Position numbers and translations under genes: made by a program. 64,000 nucleotides of DNA, taken from assembly GCA_964599875.1 (NCBI GenBank), contig CAZRHE010000001.1:62001-126000 (forward strand), read 5' to 3'. Origin of the DNA: RGIG4097 sp964599875 (GTDB lineage: Bacteria; Bacillota; Clostridia; Christensenellales; CAG-917). The notes under the pieces are model-generated. The model did no database searches and was not told the DNA's origin. It was given only the letters and a program-made list of their open reading frames with translations. Positions 16,376-24,619 of this stretch are shown one piece after another (the stretch's first letter is position 1; each line of letters opens with the position of its first letter).

Positions 16376-16404
16376 TTGACACTGCCGACTTAAAATACTA
16401 TAAT
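16376..16404 (+). promoter_or_regulatory. Consensus promoter of the zinc-ribbon membrane protein gene
   Basis: Plus-strand perfect -35 TTGACA (16376-16381) and perfect -10 TATAAT (16399-16404) with the ideal 17-bp spacer, about 37 bp before the start codon, which has AAGGAG. This is the best SigA match in the window. Confidence 0.85.
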
Positions 16405-16440
16405 GTTATAGAAATAAATTTGTAATAAGGAGCGTCTACT

Positions 16441-17244
16441 ATGTATACGAGATGTCCAAGTTGCAGAGCCGAAATCAGTTTCGAGCCTCCCGCGAATGCG
16501 GCGAATCTCCCCGACGGCTACAAACATAAAATCAAATGCCCCAGTTGCGGCGTCACGATAGGCGTCAAAATCCCGAAAGTATCTTCGGATATTCAACCTA
16601 CCTTTATCCCGCAAAATCCCAATGCGGTTTCTTCCGAGGCAACCTTTAGTGCAAACCTCGCACCCGTCGAAGAACAAACCGTACAAACGGCAATGCCCGC
16701 CGCAAAGAGAATTTACGGCAGAGCGCGCAACGGCGTCATCATCGCGTTTTCCGCCCTCATCGCAATCATCTGCGCACTCGGCTATCTCGCCACGAGCGGC
16801 AAACTCGACTTCAACGGCTCGGCAGGCCTCGCGCTTTTCGACGGCGTCACCCCTATCATTCACCTGATAGACGGCAAATTCAGCGGAGTGGATGCAGTCC
16901 AAATCGTCATCGCAATGCTCCCGTCAATCACTATGGTGCTTGCAGTCATCAACCTCATCGTAGCGATAATCTCCTGCTCCGTCGGCAAATACTGCAAACC
17001 GTTCAACCTGATTTCGGGCTTGCTCATCGCGGTCGCATCCGTCTGCACGATATTCACCGAATGTCTGCTCTCAAGACTCACCGACAGCGTAAGTTCAATC
17101 GACTTCATCGATTATCTCAAAAACAATATCATCGCGGACGGCAAGTATCTCGTCTTCGTCGGCGCCTTGTTCGGAATCGTGCTATTCGTTTGCTCCCTTG
17201 CATTCCTCTTCGTTTCCAACGAAAAGAAACCCAAAGCAGAATAA
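16441..17244 (+). CDS. Zinc-ribbon membrane protein of unknown function
   Basis: 267 residues. The N terminus carries a zinc ribbon (CPSC at residues 5-8 and CPSC near residue 35), followed by a low-complexity linker of about 55 residues and then about four membrane helices (near 98-118, 155-175, 180-203 and 238-260). This layout, a cytoplasmic zinc finger attached to a membrane domain, is frequent in Firmicutes proteins without known function. I do not recognise a specific family. It is a single gene, with its own consensus promoter and terminator, divergent from the B12 unit, and seems to be strongly expressed. Confidence 0.75.
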   Translation: MYTRCPSCRAEISFEPPANAANLPDGYKHKIKCPSCGVTIGVKIPKVSSDIQPTFIPQNPNAVSSEATFSANLAPVEEQTVQTAMPAAKRIYGRARNGVIIAFSALIAIICALGYLATSGKLDFNGSAGLALFDGVTPIIHLIDGKFSGVDAVQIVIAMLPSITMVLAVINLIVAIISCSVGKYCKPFNLISGLLIAVASVCTIFTECLLSRLTDSVSSIDFIDYLKNNIIADGKYLVFVGALFGIVLFVCSLAFLFVSNEKKPKAE

Positions 17245-17267
17245 TCCCCCCTATTGCAACCAAACCG

Positions 17268-17297
17268 CCCCGTCCTTCCCGACGGGGTTTTCTTTTG
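17268..17297 (+). terminator. Terminator of the zinc-ribbon membrane protein gene
   Basis: A 7-bp stem CCCCGTC / GACGGGG with a 6-nt loop is followed by TTTTCTTTT on the plus strand, 24 bp past the stop. Confidence 0.8.
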
Positions 17298-17570
17298 CTC
17301 TCTTTTGGAAGTTGCATGCATTATGTGTCCACGACGCAAACCGACTGCCCAAAAAACGATTTGCCGCTAAAAGAACAAATGAGAAAAGGCAAGAATATTA
17401 CTTGCTTTTATTTTGCGACGCTTAATTTAAAACAAATTCACCCCTTCCGCTTTTCACCTGAAACGTTTTGTTTATGCTGTGAACGCTTTCTCCCCCCCCT
17501 TATTTGCGGTCGCCTACGATTGTCCGTGCGCAACGCAAGCAATGGTTAATTGACACTGCAAGGCATAAAG
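17298..17570. other. Gene-free stretch between two convergent terminators
   Basis: About 270 bp of mixed sequence lie between the terminator of the zinc-ribbon gene and that of the GH30 operon. I see no open reading frame with a ribosome binding site, no RNA family and no repeat here. Confidence 0.5.
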
Positions 17571-17594
17571 GAAAGCCCCGAAAAATCGGGGCTT
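17571..17594 (-). terminator. Terminator of the GH30 glycan operon
   Basis: A stem of AGCCCCGA / TCGGGGCT around a 5-nt loop is followed on the minus strand by TTCCTTTATG. It lies 25 bp past the last gene of the 13-kb operon. A related stretch of T precedes it on the other strand, so it may work in both directions. Confidence 0.75.
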
Positions 17595-17618
17595 TGAGGA
17601 ATAAATTGCACGAGGCTA

Positions 17619-19754
17619 TTATTCTGCGGTTTTGGGTTGAATGACGAGTTGAGTTTGGTCAATGACTTCATAGCGGACTTGGTTGTACGTCCAGCTTTGG
17701 CCGGCCTTGAAGAAAAAGTTTCCGTTTTGGAGATCGACTTTTTGATAATAACTTGCATTGTCTGCGGGTTCAATGTCGGAATACACGTAGATATGGAACC
17801 AGCACCAGGGAGTACCATTGACTTCGAGTTGAGTGAGGTCGAAACGAAGTTCGAACGCTCCGCCGCCTTCGGTCAAAACGGATGCGCCGGTGCCGTACCA
17901 GTGGGCGCTATTGCCGTCTGCATGAATCTTGAGGCAAGGAATTTGATTACTGGTGCTACCCTTGACGACGAGAGTCAAACCGTTCGTGGTGTCAACGGAA
18001 ATGGATTGAACGTCGAATTGTGCATCGATGGTTTGAGGATAAATCTCCAAACCGTCGGCGGTATTGACACGATAACGCACGCCGTTGTATTCGACGTAGG
18101 AACCTGCCGTAATGAGTTCACCTCTTTGGACGTTTTCTTGTTCATGTGTTGCGTCATCTGCGGCATTTGCAACTTCGTAAGTCCAAGTATGGAAATAGTA
18201 AACCGAACTTTCGGTAGGCAAATCGGAGATAGGTGCTCTGAATTCGTATTTACCGAGGTCGGCTGCAACGTTTTCCCACCATCTTTCACCACCGCTGCTC
18301 AAAATGTGAAGTTTCACGCAAGGAGTGTCGGTAGGCATATCGCCTTTGACGACGAGAGTGGGAACGGTGCCCGTGGTGTCGAATTCGATGGAAGTGGTTG
18401 CCATTGCGGGAGTTGCTTTGGGTTGAATGACGAGTTGAGTTTTGTCGATAACTTCATAACGGACGCCGTTGTAGTCGACGAACGAACCTGCGGTGAATGC
18501 GGTTCCTCTTTCAAGGTCGAATCTGCCGTCGGGGTCTGCGAGTTTGTCGGCACCGGGATTTTCTTCGTTATAGGTGAAGATATGGAACCAGCACCAAGGA
18601 GTGTCGCTAAGTTGTGCTTCTACGACTTCTGCAAAGTCGAAACGACATTCGAATTTGCCGTCTGCTATGGTTCCGTTGTCGCCATAGAAATTCGCATCAT
18701 TATTTCCGTTGGCATGAATTACGATGCCTTTCACGCTGGGTTGAGTGGTGCCTTTGACGACGAGTTCCGCTTTACCTTGAGTGAAATCGAGTTCGATGCT
18801 TTCAACGACTGCTTTGGGAAGTGCTTTCGCTTGAAGGACGAATTGATTTTGGTCTTGCACGGTGTATGCGACTTCGTTGTAAGTCACGCTCGTGCCGACT
18901 GCGACGTCACCTCTTTGGAGGTTGCAAAGGTCACCGTCGGTGGTGAGAGGAGTGCTATCTTTGGTGGGATTTTCTTCCGCATACGGATAGATATGGAACC
19001 AGCACCAAGGAGTATCGTTGTGCACGGGGATTTCGGTGATTGCCATTTCAAAGCGATAGACGCCCGCGTACTTAGAGACGTTGTTGAAATAATAATTATA
19101 TTTCGTGTCGTTGTAAGTTGCGTCGAAGTGAAGCATGACGTTGCCGATAGTTACGTCTTCGACTTCGGGAATCATACCCTCGACGACGAGAGTGGGAACG
19201 CCTTCGATGGTTTCGATTGCGATCGAATCTTCAACGACCTTTTTGACGTTCAACACGACTGCATCGACTGCGCCTGCCGCGATTTGGACGGTTGCATCGA
19301 AGTAACCGTCCGCCTTAACGGTGTAGGTGCCGAAAGGAACGATTTCGTTCGTGGTGAATTTGCCGTCCGCTATGGTTGCGGTGAAGGAATTCTTTTTGTA
19401 GCCGATGGTTACGCTGACGCCGTTGAGTGCGGTTGCAGTGCCACCGTCGTTGCCACTGATTTCAAAACTGACGCCGATGCGGTCGATAACGTCGACTGCG
19501 TGTTGGCAAACGTCGCATTTGCCGTCGCGATTTTCGTCTACGTGCGCGACTTTGGAATCGGGTTTGATTTCATCGTCGGCGGGGCAAGCGTACCAGTGAT
19601 TGTCGCCATCGCTCTTGAGTTCGGTATAGTCGTGTTCATGCGCGGCGGGCGTGGGATCGGGAGTAGGATCTTTCGAATCGTTACACGCGAACAACACGCT
19701 CATGCAAAGCACGAGGCACAAAACCAATACGAGTGCTTTAATTGTTTTTCTCAT
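17619..19754 (-). CDS. Lipoprotein with four copies of an unrecognised ~130-residue domain
   Basis: 711 residues. Signal peptide with lipobox LFAC (Cys 24). A short segment with HEHDYTELKSDGDNHWYAC, then DENRDGKCDVCQHAV (residues 39-86), is the Cys/His-rich spacer seen in many clostridial surface proteins. Residues about 95-172 look like a carboxypeptidase-regulatory beta sandwich (GTYTVKADGYFDATV). Then come four tandem copies of one domain (about 175-312, 313-449, 450-577, 578-709), each with a first strand PTLVVKG, a centre TPWCWFHIY.Y and an end VDYNGVRYEVIDKTQLVIQPK. A fifth copy ends the lipoprotein at 21642. The domain may bind carbohydrate, as the operon encodes GH30 enzymes. It ends the operon, 52 bp after the DUF3592 gene. 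Confidence 0.82.
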   Translation of the reverse strand: MRKTIKALVLVLCLVLCMSVLFACNDSKDPTPDPTPAAHEHDYTELKSDGDNHWYACPADDEIKPDSKVAHVDENRDGKCDVCQHAVDVIDRIGVSFEISGNDGGTATALNGVSVTIGYKKNSFTATIADGKFTTNEIVPFGTYTVKADGYFDATVQIAAGAVDAVVLNVKKVVEDSIAIETIEGVPTLVVEGMIPEVEDVTIGNVMLHFDATYNDTKYNYYFNNVSKYAGVYRFEMAITEIPVHNDTPWCWFHIYPYAEENPTKDSTPLTTDGDLCNLQRGDVAVGTSVTYNEVAYTVQDQNQFVLQAKALPKAVVESIELDFTQGKAELVVKGTTQPSVKGIVIHANGNNDANFYGDNGTIADGKFECRFDFAEVVEAQLSDTPWCWFHIFTYNEENPGADKLADPDGRFDLERGTAFTAGSFVDYNGVRYEVIDKTQLVIQPKATPAMATTSIEFDTTGTVPTLVVKGDMPTDTPCVKLHILSSGGERWWENVAADLGKYEFRAPISDLPTESSVYYFHTWTYEVANAADDATHEQENVQRGELITAGSYVEYNGVRYRVNTADGLEIYPQTIDAQFDVQSISVDTTNGLTLVVKGSTSNQIPCLKIHADGNSAHWYGTGASVLTEGGGAFELRFDLTQLEVNGTPWCWFHIYVYSDIEPADNASYYQKVDLQNGNFFFKAGQSWTYNQVRYEVIDQTQLVIQPKTAE

Positions 19755-19806
19755 AATTTGTTCTCCTTTATATTTTTTTATATTTTAGAGTTTAATCTCC
19801 AAATAT

Positions 19807-20313
19807 CTATTGATTAACGTCGTTTTCTGCGATTTCGACATTTTCGGGCTCTTCGGATTCATCCGTATCGTCGGTGACGTCGGACAATGCGTACAAGCCC
19901 ATATTCTTCCTCGACGCATACAGTGCAACCGCGCCTACCGCGTACGCCACGCCGATTACGAGCACGATGGAGGGCAAGAACCAATTCGTCCTTGTAAGCG
20001 TTATGGAGTGCGGATCGTCTTTGTATCTGCCGTTAAGCGTAGTGCCTACGCTGAAGTTCGACGGATAGTCTTCGAGTACAGCCTCCACCCTTTCGCCGTC
20101 CGCGTTTACGTATTCGACCTTTATGCTCTCTATCGTGACGCCCTCTTCTCCGTCCGCATTTTCGACGACGCTCACTTCGGTTATCGTGCAAGCGACTTCG
20201 ACGTAACTCTTATCCTTTGCGGCGGTGAAAGAGAGGTACACTATTCCGCCTATGGTTTGAAGGACGGATATCACGATGAGGACTATGAACAAGGTCTTGA
20301 ACCGTTTTTTCAT
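19807..20313 (-). CDS. DUF3592-type membrane protein
   Basis: 168 residues. An N-terminal membrane helix (about residues 8-28) is followed by an extracytoplasmic beta-rich domain of about 75 residues and a second helix (about 115-135), ending in an acidic tail. The pattern VEVACTITEVSVVENADGEE, with a GTTLNGRYKDDP-like loop, fits DUF3592, whose members have no known function. The start at 20313 overlaps the upstream GH30 stop by 4 bp; a longer frame to 20538 runs inside the GH30 gene and is rejected. Its presence inside the glycan operon is not explained. Confidence 0.7.
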   Translation of the reverse strand: MKKRFKTLFIVLIVISVLQTIGGIVYLSFTAAKDKSYVEVACTITEVSVVENADGEEGVTIESIKVEYVNADGERVEAVLEDYPSNFSVGTTLNGRYKDDPHSITLTRTNWFLPSIVLVIGVAYAVGAVALYASRKNMGLYALSDVTDDTDESEEPENVEIAENDVNQ

Positions 20314-21635
20314 AGCAACACGGTGACTATGGATTGTCCTTCGAGTGTCAAACCGAAGACCTTTCCGTCCACGTCGATATTCGTTTTGACGTCGCGTTTG
20401 CCGACGTTCAAAATCACTATCGCAAGACTTCCGTCGGGGTTTTGATACGCGGTTTGATAAATCTCGCTCACGCCGCCCGAACTGAATACGCGTTTCGCGC
20501 CGGGTTCGATGAATTTCGAGAAGTGCGCGATATGCCAATAACTCGGCTTGAAGTTGATTCCGCCCTTGCCGTCGAGCATAATCGGCGCTTCACAGAAGTT
20601 GCCTTTATGGTTGGGGCCGCCGTTTTCGTCGAGCACCAAATTCCAGTCGATATATCCCTCGGACCAGTTGTTGAGATCGTTGATGATTTGAAGTGCGTAA
20701 CGCTGACCGTTTTCCCAAAGTCCCGCTTCGACGGGGAGCCCTGTCGTCGAGTCGTAAGCAAGTTCGACGCAACATTCGGTGAGAAGAATATGTAGGTCGG
20801 GATATAGCGTGTGCAAGTTGGATAGATTTTCGTATCTGTCGCAACAATACCAGTGATATCCAACACCCCAAACGTGTTCTTTCACGCCGTCGATTGAGAG
20901 GGTGTCTATCGTCCTGCGCACTACTCTGTCGCGGTTGTGGTCCCAAAGGTAGAATTTGACGTCAAGACCGTGACGCTTGAACGCAGGAGCAAGATATTCG
21001 CTTATTTCTCTACCCTCTTCGAATGCGTCCACTTCTCTCGATTCCCAACGCTGAATCGCCTCGGGTTCGTTTTGCACGGCGACGTATTTGACGTCTATTC
21101 CGCGTTTTTTGAGTTCGCATAGATAGCGAGAATAATATTCCGCCCAAAATTCGCGATATTCGTCTTTGAGTTTTCCGCCCTCGTTCATATTGCCGTTAGT
21201 CTTGGCAAACGCGGGAGGGGACCACGGCGCCGCAAAAAAGGTAATTTCGCGTTTCGCCGTATCCATACAACGCTTGACGAGAGGCAATCTTGCCTTATCC
21301 TCGACTTCGAGGCTGAACGTGTCGATATCCTCTCCGTTCACGTAAACGTAACTTTCGGGAGAAAAGTCGGAGGAATGCACGGTGAGCCTTGCAAGGTTAT
21401 AATTCAAGCCGTCTTCCGAGAAGTATGCGTCCACGATTTTTTTCTTCACGGCGTCGTCGCACGCCTCGTAGCATGCGACCGTCGAATCCGTGAACGCTCC
21501 GCCGAAACCGAGGTGCGTTTGATATTTGATATCCGTGCGCACGACGATATCGTTGACGATGCCCTCGAAGATATTTTCCGCGGGGACTTCTTTGAGCCTA
21601 TCCCCGCTGTTTGAAGTTTTGATTATTTTTGCCAT
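20310..21635 (-). CDS. Glycoside hydrolase family 30, cytoplasmic
   Basis: 441 residues, no signal peptide, so the enzyme should work inside the cell on imported fragments. The GH30 barrel begins at GFGGAFTDSTV (residue 43) and continues with YNLARLTVHSSDFSP, FFAAPWSPPAF near residue 133, the acid/base AVQNEPE (Glu 190) and the nucleophile ILLTECCVE (Glu 287). A C-terminal beta sandwich with YQNPDGSLAIVILNVG closes the chain, as usual for GH30. The family includes beta-glucosylceramidase, beta-1,6-glucanase and xylanases, so the linkage is not settled. It follows the lipoprotein gene by 6 bp and is coupled to the DUF3592 gene downstream. Confidence 0.9.
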   Translation of the reverse strand: MAKIIKTSNSGDRLKEVPAENIFEGIVNDIVVRTDIKYQTHLGFGGAFTDSTVACYEACDDAVKKKIVDAYFSEDGLNYNLARLTVHSSDFSPESYVYVNGEDIDTFSLEVEDKARLPLVKRCMDTAKREITFFAAPWSPPAFAKTNGNMNEGGKLKDEYREFWAEYYSRYLCELKKRGIDVKYVAVQNEPEAIQRWESREVDAFEEGREISEYLAPAFKRHGLDVKFYLWDHNRDRVVRRTIDTLSIDGVKEHVWGVGYHWYCCDRYENLSNLHTLYPDLHILLTECCVELAYDSTTGLPVEAGLWENGQRYALQIINDLNNWSEGYIDWNLVLDENGGPNHKGNFCEAPIMLDGKGGINFKPSYWHIAHFSKFIEPGAKRVFSSGGVSEIYQTAYQNPDGSLAIVILNVGKRDVKTNIDVDGKVFGLTLEGQSIVTVLL

Positions 21636-21641
21636 AGTTTT

Positions 21642-23096
21642 TTAGTTCTTCTCCGCTTGGATTACGAGTTGCATGGAGCCGCCGCTTCTTATGGAATAAC
21701 GCACTCCGTCGTACACGAAACTTTGATTGATTTTGAGTTCGCTGCCTCTCGACAATTCCGAAGAATTTTCAGTGCTGATGCCTTCCTTGTAGGTGTAGAT
21801 GTGGAACCAGCACCAAGGAGTGCTCGAATTGTAAGGAATCTTGGTGAGTTGCATCTTGAATTCGAACTTGCCGCTTTCCGTGCTCACGTTTTCGCTGTAA
21901 TAGTGATGCTTTACTCCACCGAACTCCGCGTCGAAGTGCAAACGAACGTCCACGATGCCCTCCGAAGTGATTTCGCCTTTCACGACGAGAGTAGGCACGC
22001 CGTCGGTACCGGTTTCGATATCGATATAATCCACTCTGCAATCGCTGAATTCATAGTTAAGTTTGAGAATTTTGTTCCATTCTTTGAACTCGAACTTGAC
22101 TTTGTCGTAATCAAGCGTTTGCCACATATCCGCGGCGCTATCCGAAATTTCGCAGAGGTTGCCGAACGAAGTCGTGAGTTTGATATCGTACCAAATGCCC
22201 GCGCCTTTTTCGCTGATGACTTGAGAAATATCAACGGTCACGCTGAAATCATCCCCCGCACTTCCGCTCTTTGCTTCCCCGATAATTTCGAGAACTTTGC
22301 CGAGTTTTTCGTCCGGGCTGTAAAGTTCGACCGCGACTTCGCCGTCAGTGACGAATTTGCCGTCCACTTTGATATAGGGAGTGCCGTTTTCACTCATCAT
22401 TTCGACTTTGATATTCGAATACAAATTTTCGATGGTCGTGATGGGTGCGCTGATATATTTCACGATGCCGTTCTTTGCCGAAAGCACGACGAAGTAATAA
22501 GGCTCGCTTTCGTCGGGACTTACGTCGGTCGTGGAATCCACGCCGAAAATATTGACGTTTTGCGCAATAAGCGTCGCGTCGTCGCCGAAAACGAGAGAGG
22601 CACTTCTATATACGGATTTGCCCGTAGGGTCGCAGAACGAACTCCAAGAAGTGCCGCTGACAAAGTTGTAGGAAAGCACCGCCGTGTTTGATTCGGTTTT
22701 GCTGAGTGCGGGCGTCATTTGAGGACGGGTAAGAGGTAAATTCGCCGTGTTGGAGCCGTCCACGACGGTGATATAGTAGGAATTGTATTTGACCTCTTCG
22801 GTGAATGCGTACTTGCCGTCCACGACAGTGTATTCGACGGGATTGGAATCCGCCGTGATTTTTTCGTATCTGGTCACGTAAACCTTTGCGGTTGCGGAGG
22901 GCGCGATATTGCTTTCCACGACGTATTCGTACGTATTCGTGCCTTTTTGCGTGATTTGTACGCCGCTGATATCAAAGGACGTGTAGGGCTCTACCGTGTA
23001 GGTAGGGTCCGTCTTATCTTCGTTGCAAGCGAACAGGCAAACGGATAATATCGCGATAAGTCCTATCAGTAATACTAAACTTATTTTCTTTTTCAT
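21642..23096 (-). CDS. Surface lipoprotein with one C-terminal copy of the unrecognised domain
   Basis: 484 residues with lipobox LFAC (Cys 24). Residues about 45-350 are beta-rich, with several Ig-like strands; a stretch near residues 240-340 (GTPYIKVDGKF ... DFSVTVDISQV) looks like a diverged copy of the shared domain. The last 130 residues (355-484) are a clear copy: VPTLVVKGEI, VRLHFDAEFGGVKHHYY, STPWCWFHIYTYKE and FVYDGVRYSI. This is the same domain that occurs four times in the lipoprotein at 17619-19754. It lies between the two GH30 genes of the operon. A glycan-binding role on the cell surface is inferred from context. Confidence 0.82.
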   Translation of the reverse strand: MKKKISLVLLIGLIAILSVCLFACNEDKTDPTYTVEPYTSFDISGVQITQKGTNTYEYVVESNIAPSATAKVYVTRYEKITADSNPVEYTVVDGKYAFTEEVKYNSYYITVVDGSNTANLPLTRPQMTPALSKTESNTAVLSYNFVSGTSWSSFCDPTGKSVYRSASLVFGDDATLIAQNVNIFGVDSTTDVSPDESEPYYFVVLSAKNGIVKYISAPITTIENLYSNIKVEMMSENGTPYIKVDGKFVTDGEVAVELYSPDEKLGKVLEIIGEAKSGSAGDDFSVTVDISQVISEKGAGIWYDIKLTTSFGNLCEISDSAADMWQTLDYDKVKFEFKEWNKILKLNYEFSDCRVDYIDIETGTDGVPTLVVKGEITSEGIVDVRLHFDAEFGGVKHHYYSENVSTESGKFEFKMQLTKIPYNSSTPWCWFHIYTYKEGISTENSSELSRGSELKINQSFVYDGVRYSIRSGGSMQLVIQAEKN

Positions 23097-23108
23097 AATT
23101 CACCTCTT

Positions 23109-24608
23109 TTAGCAAACGAAGGTCACGATACTTTGAGGTTGAAGTTCGAAAGTAACGTTTTGACCGCCGATGACGACGTGAACGTTTTCGGAGAGTTGGT
23201 CGGATATGTTGACCGCGCAAACGACGATTGCTCCGTCCGCTCTGTAAAGCGCGCACGCCATGATTTGAGATTCGTTTGAAGATATGGTTTCGAGTGCTTT
23301 TGCATATACGCCGTCGATTGCGTATGCAAACTTGCCTACGTGCGCCATTGCGTAATACGCACTGCGTTTGAAGTAGCCGTATTCTCCGTTTTCGTAGTCC
23401 ATATCGAGAACGCCGTAGCATTCGTTGCCGTGAGATATAGGCGTAGGCGAGCCGTCGGGACGAAGAACGAGATTCCAGAACATTGCGCCGTTAAGTCCGT
23501 AGTTAAGCGGGTCAATGGTGACGTAGGTCGCCGCATAGGACAGGTTTTTCGCAAAGTCGTTGGAGCCCGTATGCTCGGTGATTTCGGTCATGAAGATTTC
23601 CTTGTCGGGATAATTGGTTTTGATATAATCGCAACCGTCCGAAATCGTGTACTCTTCTACACTGCCGTATCCGTGATACGCAAAGCCGTCCGCATTGGAA
23701 GTGCCGTCAAAGAGAGTGTCCGCATAGTCGAAAGCCAAATCATCCACGTTGTGTTCCCAACCGAGTATTTTGACGTTAAGGTTTTTTTCGTCGAGTTTTT
23801 CGGAGAGTTTATTCACGAGTTTGATTGCCACGAGTTCGTTTATCTCCATATGGGGATAACTCACGTTTTTAATGTTGGGCTCGTTGACAAGGGAGAGATA
23901 ATCGATATCTATGCCTTCCGCCTTGTACGCCTCTACGAATTTGACGAGATATTTCGCATATACGTCGTAGCAGGAAACGTCGAGTTCGCTGTCGGTTTTA
24001 AGGTTGCTGCTTTCCTTCATCCAAGCGGGAGCAGACCAAGGGCATGCGAAGATTTTGACGTCGGGATTGATTGCGAGAATCTTTTTGAGGACGGCGATTA
24101 TATTCGCGTCGTGCTCGATCGAGAAATGCTCGAGTGCTCTGTCGTCATCGCTTTCAGGGTCGTCGATATCGTCGCAGGTGAAGAACTCGTTTCCTTCGAT
24201 ATAGTCGCTTGCACCGATGGGGATACGCACCAAACCGAGATTCGCGCCGTCCTTGCCGTAAAGTTCGTTGAGCATTTCATCCGCGGTTGCACTTGCACCC
24301 TCTTGCATAAGAAGATACGCGGAAGAGTGAGTGAGGGACGCGCCGTAGCCGTAGAAGTCTTGTTTCTTTTTTTCGGTGTCAACTTGAACGACGACACCCG
24401 TTGCTTCGAGGCTGTCGAGATTGTCGTACGCGCTGAATTTGAGTGAAGTTTGTCTTGCCATAAGTTTGGACATGGTGCCCGTAGTCACGTACACGTCCGC
24501 ATAAGTGCGACTGCGCGATTCTTTTTCGTTGCAACCCGCAAAGCACACCGCTATGCTCGTTGCAAGCACGAATACGCAGACAAGAAGTGCAATTCTTTTA
24601 AGTTTCAT
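23109..24608 (-). CDS. Glycoside hydrolase family 30 lipoprotein, extracellular
   Basis: 499 residues with a lipoprotein signal ending in FAGC (Cys 26), so the enzyme is anchored outside. The barrel starts at FYGYGASLTHSSAYLL (residue 85), has LGLVRIPIGASDY near residue 125, FACPWSAPAWMK near residue 187, the acid/base LVNEPN (Glu 243) and the nucleophile FMTEITEH (Glu 342). The C-terminal sandwich ends NVTFELQPQSIVTFV. It is distinct in sequence from the cytoplasmic GH30 at 20310-21635; the pair divides the work into outside cutting and inside finishing. It follows the transporter ATPase gene by 11 bp. Confidence 0.92.
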   Translation of the reverse strand: MKLKRIALLVCVFVLATSIAVCFAGCNEKESRSRTYADVYVTTGTMSKLMARQTSLKFSAYDNLDSLEATGVVVQVDTEKKKQDFYGYGASLTHSSAYLLMQEGASATADEMLNELYGKDGANLGLVRIPIGASDYIEGNEFFTCDDIDDPESDDDRALEHFSIEHDANIIAVLKKILAINPDVKIFACPWSAPAWMKESSNLKTDSELDVSCYDVYAKYLVKFVEAYKAEGIDIDYLSLVNEPNIKNVSYPHMEINELVAIKLVNKLSEKLDEKNLNVKILGWEHNVDDLAFDYADTLFDGTSNADGFAYHGYGSVEEYTISDGCDYIKTNYPDKEIFMTEITEHTGSNDFAKNLSYAATYVTIDPLNYGLNGAMFWNLVLRPDGSPTPISHGNECYGVLDMDYENGEYGYFKRSAYYAMAHVGKFAYAIDGVYAKALETISSNESQIMACALYRADGAIVVCAVNISDQLSENVHVVIGGQNVTFELQPQSIVTFVC

Positions 24609-24619
24609 AAATTCCTCCG

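Noticed and set aside
17619..19754. Tandem DNA repeats as a CRISPR array or satellite
   Set aside because: The repeats are about 400 bp, diverged and in frame; they encode repeated protein domains, not short identical units.
17637..19817. Long open frames on the strand opposite to real genes, such as 17637-19817, 37655-40555, 57331-61116, 786-1862
   Set aside because: They are shadows of genuine coding regions in the opposite strand, with odd composition (rich in Arg, Asp, Phe, Val), no ribosome binding sites and no known motifs.
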